Origin: Devosia sp. SD17-2
GTDB lineage: Bacteria > Pseudomonadota > Alphaproteobacteria > Rhizobiales > Devosiaceae
DNA length: 64,000 nucleotides
Direction of reading: 5' to 3'
Assembly: GCF_029201565.1 (NCBI RefSeq)
Contig: NZ_CP104002.1
Span: forward strand, 62,001-126,000
The position numbers and the translations under genes were made by a program. The notes beneath the pieces are model-generated. The model did not search any database, had not been told where the DNA came from, and saw nothing but the letters and a program-made list of their open reading frames with translations. Shown piece by piece: positions 33,170-41,931 of this stretch. The first letter of the stretch is position 1. Each line of letters opens with the position of its first letter.

Positions 33170-34786
33170 TCAATAGGGCAGGCGACGGCGGTTTTTTCGT
33201 GACGAAACGAAACTGATCATCACGCCGGCAATGATGGCGATGACCAGCGGCCAGTGCCGGATCTGGGCAAAGATTGTGGTCGGAAGCTTTTGATGCGGGC
33301 GCGCATCGAGCGCGGCCATCTGCTGGGGCGCGAGTTGGGCGGTTATCCTACCAATGGGGTCGGTGACAAAGGTGAGGCCGCTATTGGCGGCCCGCACCAG
33401 GCTCATGCCCTCCTCGACCGCCCTGAGACGTGCGTGGTGAGCATGCTGAGCCGGGCCGACCGAGCCATCGAACCAGGCGTCATTGGTGACATTGAGCAGA
33501 TATTGCGCCCCCGCGGTGTCGCCGAGATCGCCGGAGAAGAGAATTTCGTAGCAGACGAGAATCAGCGCAGCCGGGGCGCCCGGCAGGCCCATCAGGCGGC
33601 GACGCCGGTCGCCATGGGCCCAGCCATCAGCGCCCGGAACGAACTGCTTGAGACCGAATTGGCTGAAAAACTCCTGGAACGGCAGATATTCGCCAAACGG
33701 CACCAGATGGGATTTGTCGTAGGAGGAAATGACTTCGCCGTCGCTGTTAATGGCGACGACCGAATTATAGGGCGCGCTCGCCGGCATCCCCGGGCGCATC
33801 TCATAAGGCTGGCGGGGGACACCGGCCAGAAGCGTTGCCCCCTCGGGCAAGGTTCGGGCGATGCGCGCCAAAGCATCCGGATAGGTCGAGAGGAAAAAGG
33901 GCACGCTCGATTCGGGCCATACCAGATGGGTGATGTCAGCCAGGCCCTGATCGGTCGGGTCCATGCGCATGTCTGACAGCATCAGCAGCCGATCGATCAG
34001 CGCGACCGGATCGACATTGCCGAAATCGGAATGCTCATAAACGAGGGGCTGAACCAGCCGCATTGCCACATCCTGACGCTCGGTGGAGACGGTGCCGGTC
34101 ATGCGGTTCCAGCCATAGCCAAGCTGAGCGGAAAGGACGAGCAGCACCACAAAGAGCGGGGCAAGCCGCTGGCCCATGGGGCGATCATCGGCCGGCCAGA
34201 TCAGCGCCGGGGTCATGGCCATGAGCGGGGCAAGGAAGGTGAGCCCATAGACGCCGATCACCGAGGCGAGTTGCATCATCTCTTCCGAACCGGTCAGCGC
34301 ATAGCCGAGGAGATCAAACGGAAAGCCGGTGAACACATGGCCACGGGCGAATTCGGCCACCGCCAGCCAGCTGGCGAGGCCGACGATGCGGGCGCCACCA
34401 TGGCTCCAGGTGAGATGGGCCAGCGCGCTGGCAAAACCCCAGAACAGCGCGATGAGAGCCGCGAGCGCCAGAATGGCGGGTGGCATGGCTGCTAGGAACC
34501 AGCCCCCATCAACAAAAAAGGCAGCGCCGAGCCAATGAAAGGCGACGGTGAAATAGCCCCAGCCAAAGGCAAAACCGATGGTAAAGGCCGGGCCGAAGAT
34601 GCGGCGCCAGCCTTTGCGCCGCTCGGCGCCATCGAGCGCCCAGACCCAGACAGGCATGGTGAGAAACAGCGCCGGCAGGATAAAAAAGGGCGGCACCGAC
34701 AGGCCTGCCACGGCTCCCGCGACGAGAAGCAAAAGGAAGCGACGCCAGCCATGGCTGAGCATGGTCGTTTCGGCGAGCCAGGTCAT
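33170..34786 (-). CDS. lnt: Apolipoprotein N-acyltransferase
   Basis: Lnt adds the third acyl chain to outer-membrane lipoproteins at the periplasmic face of the inner membrane. The 538-residue protein has five to six N-terminal membrane helices, a nitrilase-like catalytic domain (about 240-500) and a final helix (WPLVIAIIAGVMISFVS). The Glu-Lys-Cys triad is seen in HLVWPESSVPF, YDKSHLVPFGEYLP and LILVCYEILFSGD. Lipoproteins such as the L,D-transpeptidase at 10978-11628 would be substrates. In related genomes lnt sits next to metK; here it is about 32 kb from metK and divergent from tsaB. Confidence 0.96.
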   Translation of the reverse strand: MTWLAETTMLSHGWRRFLLLLVAGAVAGLSVPPFFILPALFLTMPVWVWALDGAERRKGWRRIFGPAFTIGFAFGWGYFTVAFHWLGAAFFVDGGWFLAAMPPAILALAALIALFWGFASALAHLTWSHGGARIVGLASWLAVAEFARGHVFTGFPFDLLGYALTGSEEMMQLASVIGVYGLTFLAPLMAMTPALIWPADDRPMGQRLAPLFVVLLVLSAQLGYGWNRMTGTVSTERQDVAMRLVQPLVYEHSDFGNVDPVALIDRLLMLSDMRMDPTDQGLADITHLVWPESSVPFFLSTYPDALARIARTLPEGATLLAGVPRQPYEMRPGMPASAPYNSVVAINSDGEVISSYDKSHLVPFGEYLPFQEFFSQFGLKQFVPGADGWAHGDRRRRLMGLPGAPAALILVCYEILFSGDLGDTAGAQYLLNVTNDAWFDGSVGPAQHAHHARLRAVEEGMSLVRAANSGLTFVTDPIGRITAQLAPQQMAALDARPHQKLPTTIFAQIRHWPLVIAIIAGVMISFVSSRKNRRRLPY

Positions 34787-34920
34787 GAAGCGGGACGACG
34801 CGAATCAGGGAGCATGAGGGCAAGGTCGCCCCGCCAGGCGCACAGCGTCAAGGCGGTGGACTCGCAAGAGTTTGAGCGCTACGAGCCCAGAACGCCTCAA
34901 GAGGGCGCAGCGGAGACGCC

Positions 34921-35532
34921 ATGACCGACATGCCCGTTACCCTTGCCATCGATACGGCCGCGCCGCGGCTGCAGCTCGGGCTGCTCCGCGCCGATGGGCG
35001 CGCCGACAGTCTTGTCGACCACGTGGCCACCGGCCATGCCGAACTCCTGTTCGAGCGCCTCGGCGAATTGCTGGCCCGGAACGGGCTTGGCCACGGCGAT
35101 ATCGCGCGCATTGCCGTCACCACGGGGCCTGGCTCCTTTACCGGCCTGCGCATCGGCCTTTCGGCGGCGCGGGGACTGGGGCTGGCGCGTAAATTGCCGG
35201 TGATCGGTGTCCCGAGCCTCCTCGGCCTGTCGCTGAGCGCCAGCGGGCCGGTGGCGGTGCTGCTGGACGCGCGGCGCAGCGAGGCCTATCTGCAGCTGTT
35301 CTCAGGGCCGGGCGTGGCAGAGACGCCAGCACGTTTGATGCCGATGGTGGAGGCGCAAGCCGCTGTTCCTGCCGGCTATCCCCTTATCACCGAACCGTTT
35401 GTCGATATCACCGCCATCGCCCGCTTTGCCGCCAGCGCCGACGCCGCCGACTATCCGCCCAATGCCGCCTATGTGCGCGATGCTGACGCCAAGCCGCAGA
35501 CCGCCGCGCGTATTCCAAGGCTAGGTGCCTGA
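34921..35532 (+). CDS. tsaB: tRNA t6A37 biosynthesis protein TsaB
   Basis: TsaB partners TsaD in threonylcarbamoyl-adenosine modification of tRNA position 37. It is a 203-residue ASKHA-fold protein. The hallmark TTGPGSFTGLRIGLSAARGL lies around residues 62-81, after the N-terminal strand LAIDTAAPRLQLGLL, and DARRSEAYLQLF follows. The stop overlaps the rimI ATG (TGATG). Together with rimI, mur and plsC it forms a four-gene operon, as in other Rhizobiales. Confidence 0.95.
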   Translation: MTDMPVTLAIDTAAPRLQLGLLRADGRADSLVDHVATGHAELLFERLGELLARNGLGHGDIARIAVTTGPGSFTGLRIGLSAARGLGLARKLPVIGVPSLLGLSLSASGPVAVLLDARRSEAYLQLFSGPGVAETPARLMPMVEAQAAVPAGYPLITEPFVDITAIARFAASADAADYPPNAAYVRDADAKPQTAARIPRLGA

Positions 35533-36011
35533 TGGACAAGCTGTGGATGGCCCCGAACGGGCTGCATGTGGAGCCGGCCGAAGCTGAGGACGCCGCAGCG
35601 CTGGCCAAGCTTCATGCCGCCGGCTTTTACCGTGGCTGGCCGGTGGCCGACTTTGTCACTTTTCTTTCGGACAAGGCCACGCCCGTTTATGTCGCCTGCG
35701 ACGCCAAGCGCCGGATCGCCGGGTTTGCCGTGATCCGCACTGTGGCCGACGAAGCCGAATTGCTCAGCATTGCCGTTGAGCCAAAATGGCGCAGCAAGGG
35801 GGTGGGCCGGGCGCTGTTGCAGGCGGTGTTTGCCGACCTTTTGATGTCGCCTGCCAGGAAGATGTTTCTTGAGGTGGACGAGAACAATAGCCCGGCGATT
35901 GCACTCTATAAACGGCTCGGTTTTGTGACCATTTCCAGCCGAAAAGGCTATTATACCCACCCCGATGGCAGCGCCGCGACCGCGCTTGTCATGGCGCGCG
36001 ATCTTGGGTAA
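35532..36011 (+). CDS. rimI: Ribosomal-protein-alanine N-acetyltransferase-like GNAT
   Basis: A 159-residue GNAT acetyltransferase of the RimI type, which acetylates the N-terminal Ala of S18 in E. coli. The acetyl-CoA site is LLSIAVEPKWRSKGVGRALL, and the C-terminal part has EVDENNSPAIALYKRLGFVTISSRKGYY (shown in two family segments), typical of RimI. Its one-base overlap with tsaB is a conserved pairing. Whether S18 is the substrate here is inference. Confidence 0.92.
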   Translation: MDKLWMAPNGLHVEPAEAEDAAALAKLHAAGFYRGWPVADFVTFLSDKATPVYVACDAKRRIAGFAVIRTVADEAELLSIAVEPKWRSKGVGRALLQAVFADLLMSPARKMFLEVDENNSPAIALYKRLGFVTISSRKGYYTHPDGSAATALVMARDLG

Positions 36012-36044
36012 CCCCGTCTGAGCGGGCCTGGCTGGAGAGATGGC

Positions 36045-36500
36045 ATGAGCAAAATTCCGTCGGATCCGACGCTGGAAGAAGCCTGCGTGGCGCGCGGCAT
36101 GCGCATGACCGACCAGCGTCGCGTCATTGCCCGGGTCATCGAAGATTCCAAGGATCACCCCGACGTCGAGGAGCTCTATCGCCGGGCCTCGGCAATCGAC
36201 GCGCGTATTTCGCTGTCGACGGTCTATCGGACGGTCAATCTGTTCGAAGAGGCGGGGCTGGTCACCAAGCATGATTTCAAGGACGGTCGGGCGCGGTTCG
36301 AACTCATTCCCGATGAACATCATGACCACCTGATCGACATTCGCAGCGGCAAGGTTATCGAATTCCGGAACGAGGAAATCGAGGCGATTCAAGAAGTTAT
36401 TGCCAAGCGCCTGGGGTACCGGCTGGTTGACCACCGGCTCGAGCTCTACGCAGTGCCACTCAGTGACGGGAAAGGCGGAAAGGACCAGTCTGGCGAATGA
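36045..36500 (+). CDS. Fur-family regulator (probably Mur)
   Basis: A 151-residue Fur-family metalloregulator. The winged helix covers about residues 15-80 (MTDQRRVIARVIEDSKDHPDV, SLSTVYRTVNLFEEAGLV), and the metal-binding region shows HDFKDGRARFEL and DEHHDHLIDI with E/H ligands. In Rhizobiales the Fur orthologue beside tsaB-rimI usually acts as Mur, a manganese-responsive repressor, while iron control is handled by Irr (here at 55799-56245) and RirA. No CxxC structural-zinc motif is visible. The stop overlaps the plsC start. Confidence 0.92.
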   Translation: MSKIPSDPTLEEACVARGMRMTDQRRVIARVIEDSKDHPDVEELYRRASAIDARISLSTVYRTVNLFEEAGLVTKHDFKDGRARFELIPDEHHDHLIDIRSGKVIEFRNEEIEAIQEVIAKRLGYRLVDHRLELYAVPLSDGKGGKDQSGE

Positions 36501-37306
36501 TCTTTCGCAGCCTGTTCTTTATTCTTGTCTTCGTGCCTTTCCTGATCATCGCCATTCCGCTCCAGGCCCTGATCATCGGGTTCAACCGGCCGTTCTGGCA
36601 TACGATCCCGCGGCTCTTCCACAAGCTGGGGTGTTTCTTCCTCGGGCTGCGCGTCCGGGTGATCGGCGAAGTCGCCAGGGGACGGCCTACCCTCCTGGTT
36701 TCAAACCATATTTCCTGGACCGATATCATCGCCATCGGGGCGGTGGCGCCGGTGGTTTTCGTCGCCAAGCGGGAAGTGGGCGAATGGCCCTTTGTGGGAC
36801 TGATGGCGCGGTTGCAAAAGACCGTCTATGTCGACCGCACGCGGCGCAGCGATACGGGACGGACGGCCAAGGCCATGGGCCAGGCGATGGCCAAGGGCGA
36901 GACTGTGGTTCTCTTTGCCGAAGGGCAATCCGACATCGGCACCCATGTGCTGCCGTTCCGCTCGGCGCTCGTGGGCGCCGCCCAGGTGGCCATGACGTCA
37001 GCCGGGGCATCCGAGGTAAATATCCAGCCTCTGACGATAGCTTACACCGGACTTCAGGGCCTGCCGATCAGCCGTAACGAGCGCGCCATGGTGGCATGGG
37101 TCAAATCCAAGACAGTCAAGCAGAACATCCGCGACATACTCTCCGGCCCGGTCAAGGATGTGACGATTGCCTTTGGCGCACCGCAGGTTCTGCGGGAAGG
37201 AGCGGACCGCAAGGCCATCACCAAGGCGGCGGAAAACGAGGTTCGGGCGATGCTGGTGGGGCTCAACCGGGGCGGAAGCCTGCCCCCAAAATCGACGCAA
37301 GTTTAG
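36497..37306 (+). CDS. plsC: 1-acyl-sn-glycerol-3-phosphate acyltransferase (PlsC-like)
   Basis: A 269-residue LPLAT acyltransferase that makes phosphatidic acid or another acyl-lipid at the inner membrane. An N-terminal hydrophobic segment (SLFFILVFVPFLIIAIPLQAL) anchors it. The catalytic HxxxxD motif is NHISWTDI near residue 74. The usual EGT(R/S) substrate motif appears as FAEGQSDIG near residue 138, with Gln in place of Thr. Its ATG overlaps the mur stop by four bases. Ornithine-lipid acyltransferase (OlsA) is a possible alternative identity. Confidence 0.85.
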   Translation: MIFRSLFFILVFVPFLIIAIPLQALIIGFNRPFWHTIPRLFHKLGCFFLGLRVRVIGEVARGRPTLLVSNHISWTDIIAIGAVAPVVFVAKREVGEWPFVGLMARLQKTVYVDRTRRSDTGRTAKAMGQAMAKGETVVLFAEGQSDIGTHVLPFRSALVGAAQVAMTSAGASEVNIQPLTIAYTGLQGLPISRNERAMVAWVKSKTVKQNIRDILSGPVKDVTIAFGAPQVLREGADRKAITKAAENEVRAMLVGLNRGGSLPPKSTQV

Positions 37307-37384
37307 GCGTTAGGCTTAACCGCACTTGTCGTTTTGATGTTAACAGACTGTTAGCTATGACGAGCCCGAAAAGAGGATCTCGTC

Positions 37385-37642
37385 ATGCCTTGGGAAATTG
37401 TTGCGATCTGGGCGATCGTCATCGTGACGCTGACATGGTTTCGCCGTGACGAGGAACGGCTGAGATCACATCGGCTGGCGGAGCAGGCGCGCTATTTCGC
37501 CACCGCGGCGCGCTATCGGCATCGCCCGGCAGCGCCCAGACAGACAGCGGAACCGATCCCGCCGCAGGCACTCGTTCATCGGCGCTATCTTGATCTGCTA
37601 AGAAGCGGCGGCGCAATGGCCCCGCTGGCGCCCCGGACCTAG
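37385..37642 (+). CDS. Small hypothetical membrane-anchored protein
   Basis: An 85-residue protein with one N-terminal hydrophobic segment (WEIVAIWAIVIVTLTWF), immediately followed by a strongly basic region (RRDEERLRSHR) and a Pro/Arg-rich tail, so the tail is expected in the cytoplasm. AGAGGA lies before the ATG. I recognise no family. Its TAG stop shares the palindrome CTAG with the stop of the converging gene at 37639-37884. Confidence 0.5.
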   Translation: MPWEIVAIWAIVIVTLTWFRRDEERLRSHRLAEQARYFATAARYRHRPAAPRQTAEPIPPQALVHRRYLDLLRSGGAMAPLAPRT

Positions 37643-37884
37643 CCGAGACGCGTCTTGAGGCGACCGACAATTTCGGCTGCCTTGACCAGAAGGGCAAGGT
37701 CCACATCCTCGTCGGTCATGCCGTCCCTGAGCTCGACCCACGCCGGGATCAGCAGTTCATGGCGCTGAGCGACCCCACCGAGTTCCTCGGTGAGAATGGC
37801 GCGCACCTTTCCGGTGACACGATTGGCTAGTCTGGGATGGAGCTGGCGTTCTGCCAGCGTAATATCAATTAATTCAAGACTCAT
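37639..37884 (-). CDS. Small hypothetical cytoplasmic protein
   Basis: An 81-residue soluble protein with mixed charge: SLELIDITLAERQLHPRLAN, GKVRAILTEELGGVAQRHE and a C-terminal amphipathic helix DLALLVKAAEIVGRLKTRLG. The start is set by GGAG upstream of the ATG giving MSLELIDI; the longer upstream frame is not protein-like. No known motif is seen. It overlaps the converging gene by four bases at a shared CTAG. Confidence 0.6.
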   Translation of the reverse strand: MSLELIDITLAERQLHPRLANRVTGKVRAILTEELGGVAQRHELLIPAWVELRDGMTDEDVDLALLVKAAEIVGRLKTRLG

Positions 37885-38002
37885 ACCTGGCTCCGGGGGA
37901 GCCCCCGAAGGCACACTGGCCTCCGATGGTTCACGCCCGGTTAATGCGTGAAAAGCCGGTAAGTTTCTCCACAATAAGGATAATTTCGGATCGGGCGAGG
38001 TA

Positions 38003-38018
38003 AAGGGCTGACGCCCTT
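38003..38018 (-). terminator. Weak terminator-like hairpin after pncB
   Basis: AAGGGC (38003-38008) and GCCCTT (38013-38018) form a six-pair stem 14 bases beyond the pncB stop. Only a short T run follows on the minus strand. Confidence 0.4.
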
Positions 38019-38031
38019 CACTTTTGGCGAG

Positions 38032-39339
38032 CTAAACCCGGACGGCGTGCTCGGTGCGCCCGGTGTCGCCGAAGACACGAATATAGCGCGCGATCTCGGC
38101 GTCATCTCCGGTAGCCTTGGCCGGGTTATCCGACAGTTTGACCGCCGGGCGGCCATTGGCTTCCGACACCTTGGCGACGATGGAAATCGGCTTGAGGCGC
38201 GGATTGAGATCGGGCGCGCAATCCTCGAAATCATTGGTGAGGTTGGTGCCCCAGCCAAAACTCATGCGCACCTTGCCGTCGAAATGGAGATAGGCCTCCT
38301 CGATCATGTCGACATCGAGCCCGTCCGAGAAGATCAGGAGCTTCTCCCGGGGATCGCGGCCGCGGGACTTCCAGAACTCGATGATCTTTTCGCCGCCTTC
38401 GATGGCCGGGGCACTGTCGGGACGGAAGCCGGTCCAGTCGGCGACCCAGTCGGGCGCATCGCGGAGGAAGGCGTCGGTGCCGAAAGCGTCAGGCAGGACG
38501 ATGAGCAGATTACCGCCGTAATAGCTCTTCCAGTCCTGAAGGACGCGGTAAGGCGCTTCGCGCAGTTCCTCGTCGGAGCGGGCGAGGGCGGCCAGCACCA
38601 TGGGCAGCTCGTGGGCATTTGTGCCCAATGCCTCGAGGTCTGTATCCATGGCCAGCTTGACGTTGGAGGTGCCGGTGAAATTTTCCCCGATGCCTTCCTT
38701 GAGGGCTTCCACGCACCAGCGCTGCCAGAGGAAGGAATGACGGCGGCGCGTGCCGAAATCGGAGATTTTCAGATCCGGGAGCTTTTGCAGGCGCTCGACC
38801 TTTTCCCACATCTTGGCCTTGGCGCGCGCGTAGAGCACGTCAAGGGTGAAGGGGCCATAGGGCTTCATGGCGGCGCGGCTGCGCAGCTCGTTGATGATGG
38901 CGAGAGCCGGGATTTCCCACATGCTGGTTTCGACCCAGAGGCCGGGAAATTCGAGGACGAACTGGCCGTCACGCTTTTCGAGGCGATATTCGGGCAGCTG
39001 GAAATTTTCGAGCCAGCGCAGGAAGCCCGGCTGAAAAATCTGCTTCTTGCCATTAAAGCTGTTACCGGCCAGCCAGATCATCTCCTTTTTGGAGAGGCGC
39101 AGGGTGCGGCAGTGATCGAGCTGGGCGCGCAATTCATCAATGTCGATCTCGTCGGCAAGACGGACCGATTTGGTGCGGTTGATCAGCGAAAAGGTGGCGT
39201 TGACCTGAGGGTAGAGACCCCAGATCATTTGCAGCATCAGCAATTTATAAAAATCCGTGTCGAGCAGGCTGCGTACGATCGGATCGAGTTTCCAGGTGTG
39301 GTTGTAAACCCGCCGGGCAATGTCGGTATAGGTAGCCAT
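38032..39339 (-). CDS. pncB: Nicotinate phosphoribosyltransferase
   Basis: PncB joins nicotinate to PRPP in the NAD salvage route. The 435-residue protein begins with the family segment [16 protein letters not shown], has [26 protein letters not shown] N-terminal sequence, the autophosphorylation-site region [14 protein letters not shown] (His near 215), [23 protein letters not shown], and the phosphate-binding [13 protein letters not shown] and [11 protein letters not shown] segments. The start is ATG 39339 with GGGAGAAG upstream. It is monocistronic, divergent from the ligase-like gene. Confidence 0.96.
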   Translation of the reverse strand: MATYTDIARRVYNHTWKLDPIVRSLLDTDFYKLLMLQMIWGLYPQVNATFSLINRTKSVRLADEIDIDELRAQLDHCRTLRLSKKEMIWLAGNSFNGKKQIFQPGFLRWLENFQLPEYRLEKRDGQFVLEFPGLWVETSMWEIPALAIINELRSRAAMKPYGPFTLDVLYARAKAKMWEKVERLQKLPDLKISDFGTRRRHSFLWQRWCVEALKEGIGENFTGTSNVKLAMDTDLEALGTNAHELPMVLAALARSDEELREAPYRVLQDWKSYYGGNLLIVLPDAFGTDAFLRDAPDWVADWTGFRPDSAPAIEGGEKIIEFWKSRGRDPREKLLIFSDGLDVDMIEEAYLHFDGKVRMSFGWGTNLTNDFEDCAPDLNPRLKPISIVAKVSEANGRPAVKLSDNPAKATGDDAEIARYIRVFGDTGRTEHAVRV

Positions 39340-39486
39340 GCTTCTCCCCTTCGCCGCCAATGTTTAGCGCGGGGTCACACGCATGGAAAGCCGCAGAGGC
39401 GCCAAGCGGTTCGCCTGGCGTCCTTTCGTCTTGACCGGCCGGCGGGGAAAAACGACAAGCACAACTGATTGCCCCAATAGCGGACC

Positions 39487-40746
39487 GTGCCATTGACCCG
39501 ATTTACTGAAGAGACCGTCCGTCGCCGCCTTGCCCGCCTCGCGGCAGGGCTGGTGCTGATTTCGGGCTTTGCGCTGTGGCCGCTGTTCGGGCATGCGTCA
39601 GCCTATCTGGCGCTGATTTTCAGTCTCTTCGCTCTTGTGCTGGGGTGGGACAGAGCCCTCATGGGGCGCCTTCTCAAGACGCCATTCGTGCGTGCGCTGG
39701 TTGGGGCCTTCGTGATCATCGCCCTCGCCTTCTTGTTGCAGCCCGGCCAGCCGAGCCTTGCCAATATCGCCGATTTCCTGCCACTGGCGCTGACGCCGCT
39801 GCTCGCGCTCGCCATCTCGCCGCTGGCCGACCGGCTGACGGTCGAGAAGTTCAGCCAATTGTGCCTCTTGGCGACGGTGCTCTGCGCCATTGTGGGTCTC
39901 TATGGCTTGCTCAATGGGGTGCAGCGCACCACTGCGCCGGGGTTCAGCCCGATCCACTTCGCCGATCTTGCCGTGGTGCTGGGCTTTTTGAGCCTGGGGG
40001 GCACGCTCGTCGAAAAAGCTGCGCGCAAATGGATGTATCTCCTCGGGCCAGTCCTCGCTGTTATCGCCACCATAGCGGCGGAAACGCGGGCGGCGCTGAT
40101 CGTGGCGCTGGGCCTGGCGCTGGTCTATGGCGTCGTCGCCCTGCGCGGCAGTGCGGTGCCGAGGCTGGTAAAAATCGCCCTGCCGCTGGTGCTCTGCGGG
40201 CTGGTGGTGCTGGGCTTTGCCGTTGCCTATTCCTTCGGGTTTACCCGGCCGATGGAAGCGTTTCAGCCCGTCGTCGCCCTGCTGCGCGGGGAAATTCCGT
40301 CTGATACATCTGCGCTCTATCGGGTCGAAATGTATCGGGCCGGGATCAGGGCGTTCTTCGACGCGCCGCTTTTCGGGCATGGCTGGCACAGCCAGATCGC
40401 CGCCTCCATGCCCTATCTGACCGAAATCGGGCAGGAGGGGTATGCGCTCGAGGGCTGGGGCTATATCCACAATGATGCGCTGAGCCTGACGGTGGCTTGC
40501 GGCCTCTTCGGGCTAATCGCATACCTCCTGATGCTTGCTGCGCCACTGCTGGCGCATTTCGGGGCGGCGCATAAAATCGATGCCAAGGCGCGGCTTTACC
40601 TCGCGATCTGCTTCAGCGCCGGGCTGCTGCTCAGCGGCGCCACCGATGTGCTGCTGATGGTGGAAGTGCCCAAAGTGTTGCTCGTGCTGGGGAGCGCCGC
40701 AATTTACCTATTTGGCGTCAAGCGCGCTGCCGGGACCCATACATGA
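39487..40746 (+). CDS. O-antigen ligase/polymerase-like membrane protein
   Basis: A 419-residue polytopic inner-membrane protein with about ten to twelve helices and a periplasmic loop of about 70 residues. The loop contains YRVEMYRAGIRAFFDAPLFGHGW and HNDALSLTVACGLFG, the Wzy_C/O-antigen-ligase signature with its conserved G-x-G-W and H-N-D-x-L. Such proteins join or polymerise glycans on lipid carriers. The start is GTG with a weak ribosome-binding site. It overlaps the glycosyltransferase gene by four bases, so the pair act together, perhaps in lipopolysaccharide core or capsule formation. Confidence 0.85.
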   Translation: MPLTRFTEETVRRRLARLAAGLVLISGFALWPLFGHASAYLALIFSLFALVLGWDRALMGRLLKTPFVRALVGAFVIIALAFLLQPGQPSLANIADFLPLALTPLLALAISPLADRLTVEKFSQLCLLATVLCAIVGLYGLLNGVQRTTAPGFSPIHFADLAVVLGFLSLGGTLVEKAARKWMYLLGPVLAVIATIAAETRAALIVALGLALVYGVVALRGSAVPRLVKIALPLVLCGLVVLGFAVAYSFGFTRPMEAFQPVVALLRGEIPSDTSALYRVEMYRAGIRAFFDAPLFGHGWHSQIAASMPYLTEIGQEGYALEGWGYIHNDALSLTVACGLFGLIAYLLMLAAPLLAHFGAAHKIDAKARLYLAICFSAGLLLSGATDVLLMVEVPKVLLVLGSAAIYLFGVKRAAGTHT

Positions 40747-41606
40747 CCTCGCCCATTCACATCGCCCTCGCCTTTGACGACAATTTCTGGGCGCCGGCCT
40801 ATGCGGTGATGCGCTCGGTGTGCCTCTCGACGCGGCGGCGCAGCGATCTCGTGTTCCACCTTCTGCACATGCCGCTGAGCGATGAGCACAAGTATGACCT
40901 CGAGGGCATTTCCCGCGAGTTCGGGGCGACGCTGAGCTATTATCCGCTCCAAGGCTCGGAGCTCTTCGACTTTTTCGTCGCAGGCATGCCGGCCAGCGCA
41001 CAATGGCCAAGCGTCGTCTATTCGCGGCTGCTGCTGGCGGATCTTTTGCCTGCCGATATCGAGCGGGTGATCTATCTCGATTGCGACATGATGGTGCGCC
41101 AGCCAATCGAAGACCTGTTCGCGGTCGATCTGGGCGGAAAGCCGGTGGGGGCGGTGCAGGATTCGCTGTCGCCGTTCATCATGGGGCGGCGTGACATGCG
41201 CCAGAACCAGGATATTTTCCACTGCGGTGATGCCTATTTCAATTCCGGCATGCTGGTGGTGGATCTGGCGCAATGGCGCGAGATCGACATCAAGAGCGAG
41301 GTGGCGGTGATTGCCGGCAAGAACTGGCTGCCGCGGCTCTATTATGATCAGGACGTGCTGAACCTTGTGTTCCGCAACAACTGGCAGAAGCTCGACTGGC
41401 GCTGGAACGTCATCGACGCCCATCCCGCCCATGAGGCGATGGACCCGGCGATCCTGCATTTCACCGGCAAGAACAAGCCCTGGGCGCTCTGGGCCGGCAT
41501 TTTGCGCACCACCGCCTATGCGCGCTGGTATCGGCACGTGATGACCAATGAGCTGTTTTATCGGTTTGCGCGGCACCGGTGGAAGAAGAAGCTTCGGCTG
41601 GGGTGA
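40743..41606 (+). CDS. Family 8 glycosyltransferase
   Basis: A 287-residue retaining glycosyltransferase of GT8, the family of LPS core galactosyl/glucosyl transferases such as RfaI/RfaJ. The nucleotide-sugar domain opens with IHIALAFDDNFWAPAYAVMRS, the metal-binding DxD is in YLDCDMMV near residue 119, and FNSGMLVVDLAQWRE and DQDVLN are further family marks. The late motif LHFTGKNKPW is also typical. Overlap with the ligase-like gene supports one operon. Donor and acceptor sugars cannot be read from sequence. Confidence 0.92.
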   Translation: MTSPIHIALAFDDNFWAPAYAVMRSVCLSTRRRSDLVFHLLHMPLSDEHKYDLEGISREFGATLSYYPLQGSELFDFFVAGMPASAQWPSVVYSRLLLADLLPADIERVIYLDCDMMVRQPIEDLFAVDLGGKPVGAVQDSLSPFIMGRRDMRQNQDIFHCGDAYFNSGMLVVDLAQWREIDIKSEVAVIAGKNWLPRLYYDQDVLNLVFRNNWQKLDWRWNVIDAHPAHEAMDPAILHFTGKNKPWALWAGILRTTAYARWYRHVMTNELFYRFARHRWKKKLRLG

Positions 41607-41931
41607 GTGGGCGCACGCCCTATCCATACTGAAGGGCTTCACCCCTCACCCCGCCCTCCCCCCTGAGGGGCGAGGGGGCGATGGAGCTGATGGGGTCGGT
41701 GAGGAGGGATCACCCCCACCCTTGATCCCTCCCCACAAGGGGGAGGGAGACGAAAGAGCCGATGGGGTAGGTGCGTGGATGCCCCGCCATTCGAGCGTAG
41801 CTCTCATGGCCTTCTCGGCTGAAATTGCTTCACCGGAGCAATTTCGCCCTTGGCCGGCTCGAAGCCCACAAGGGGGAGGGAGACGCAGGAGCCGATGGGT
41901 CCGGGCGGAACAGCGCTCGCTCTGCGAGCGC
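41607..41931. repeat. Mosaic of intergenic repeats, family 2 palindrome nested in direct repeats
   Basis: This 325-base gap has no gene. It holds GC-rich stretches and a 35/36-base direct repeat (41732-41767 and 41865-41899, both starting CCCACAAGGGGGAGGGAGAC). Between these copies sits a 62-base element (41787-41848) ending in an AAATTGCT-type palindrome that recurs at 61051-61112. A perfect GCGCTCGC/GCGAGCGC hairpin (41913-41931) abuts the stop of the next gene. Confidence 0.7.

Noticed and set aside
32814..33173. A 119-residue minus-strand frame over the tRNA
   Set aside because: It reads the antisense of tRNA-Gly, giving the well-known false product type containing GFEPTTLTLARLCSTPELH.
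41607..41931. CRISPR array or insertion sequence in the repeat-rich gap
   Set aside because: Repeats are few, unequal and not regularly spaced; no cas or transposase gene is near.
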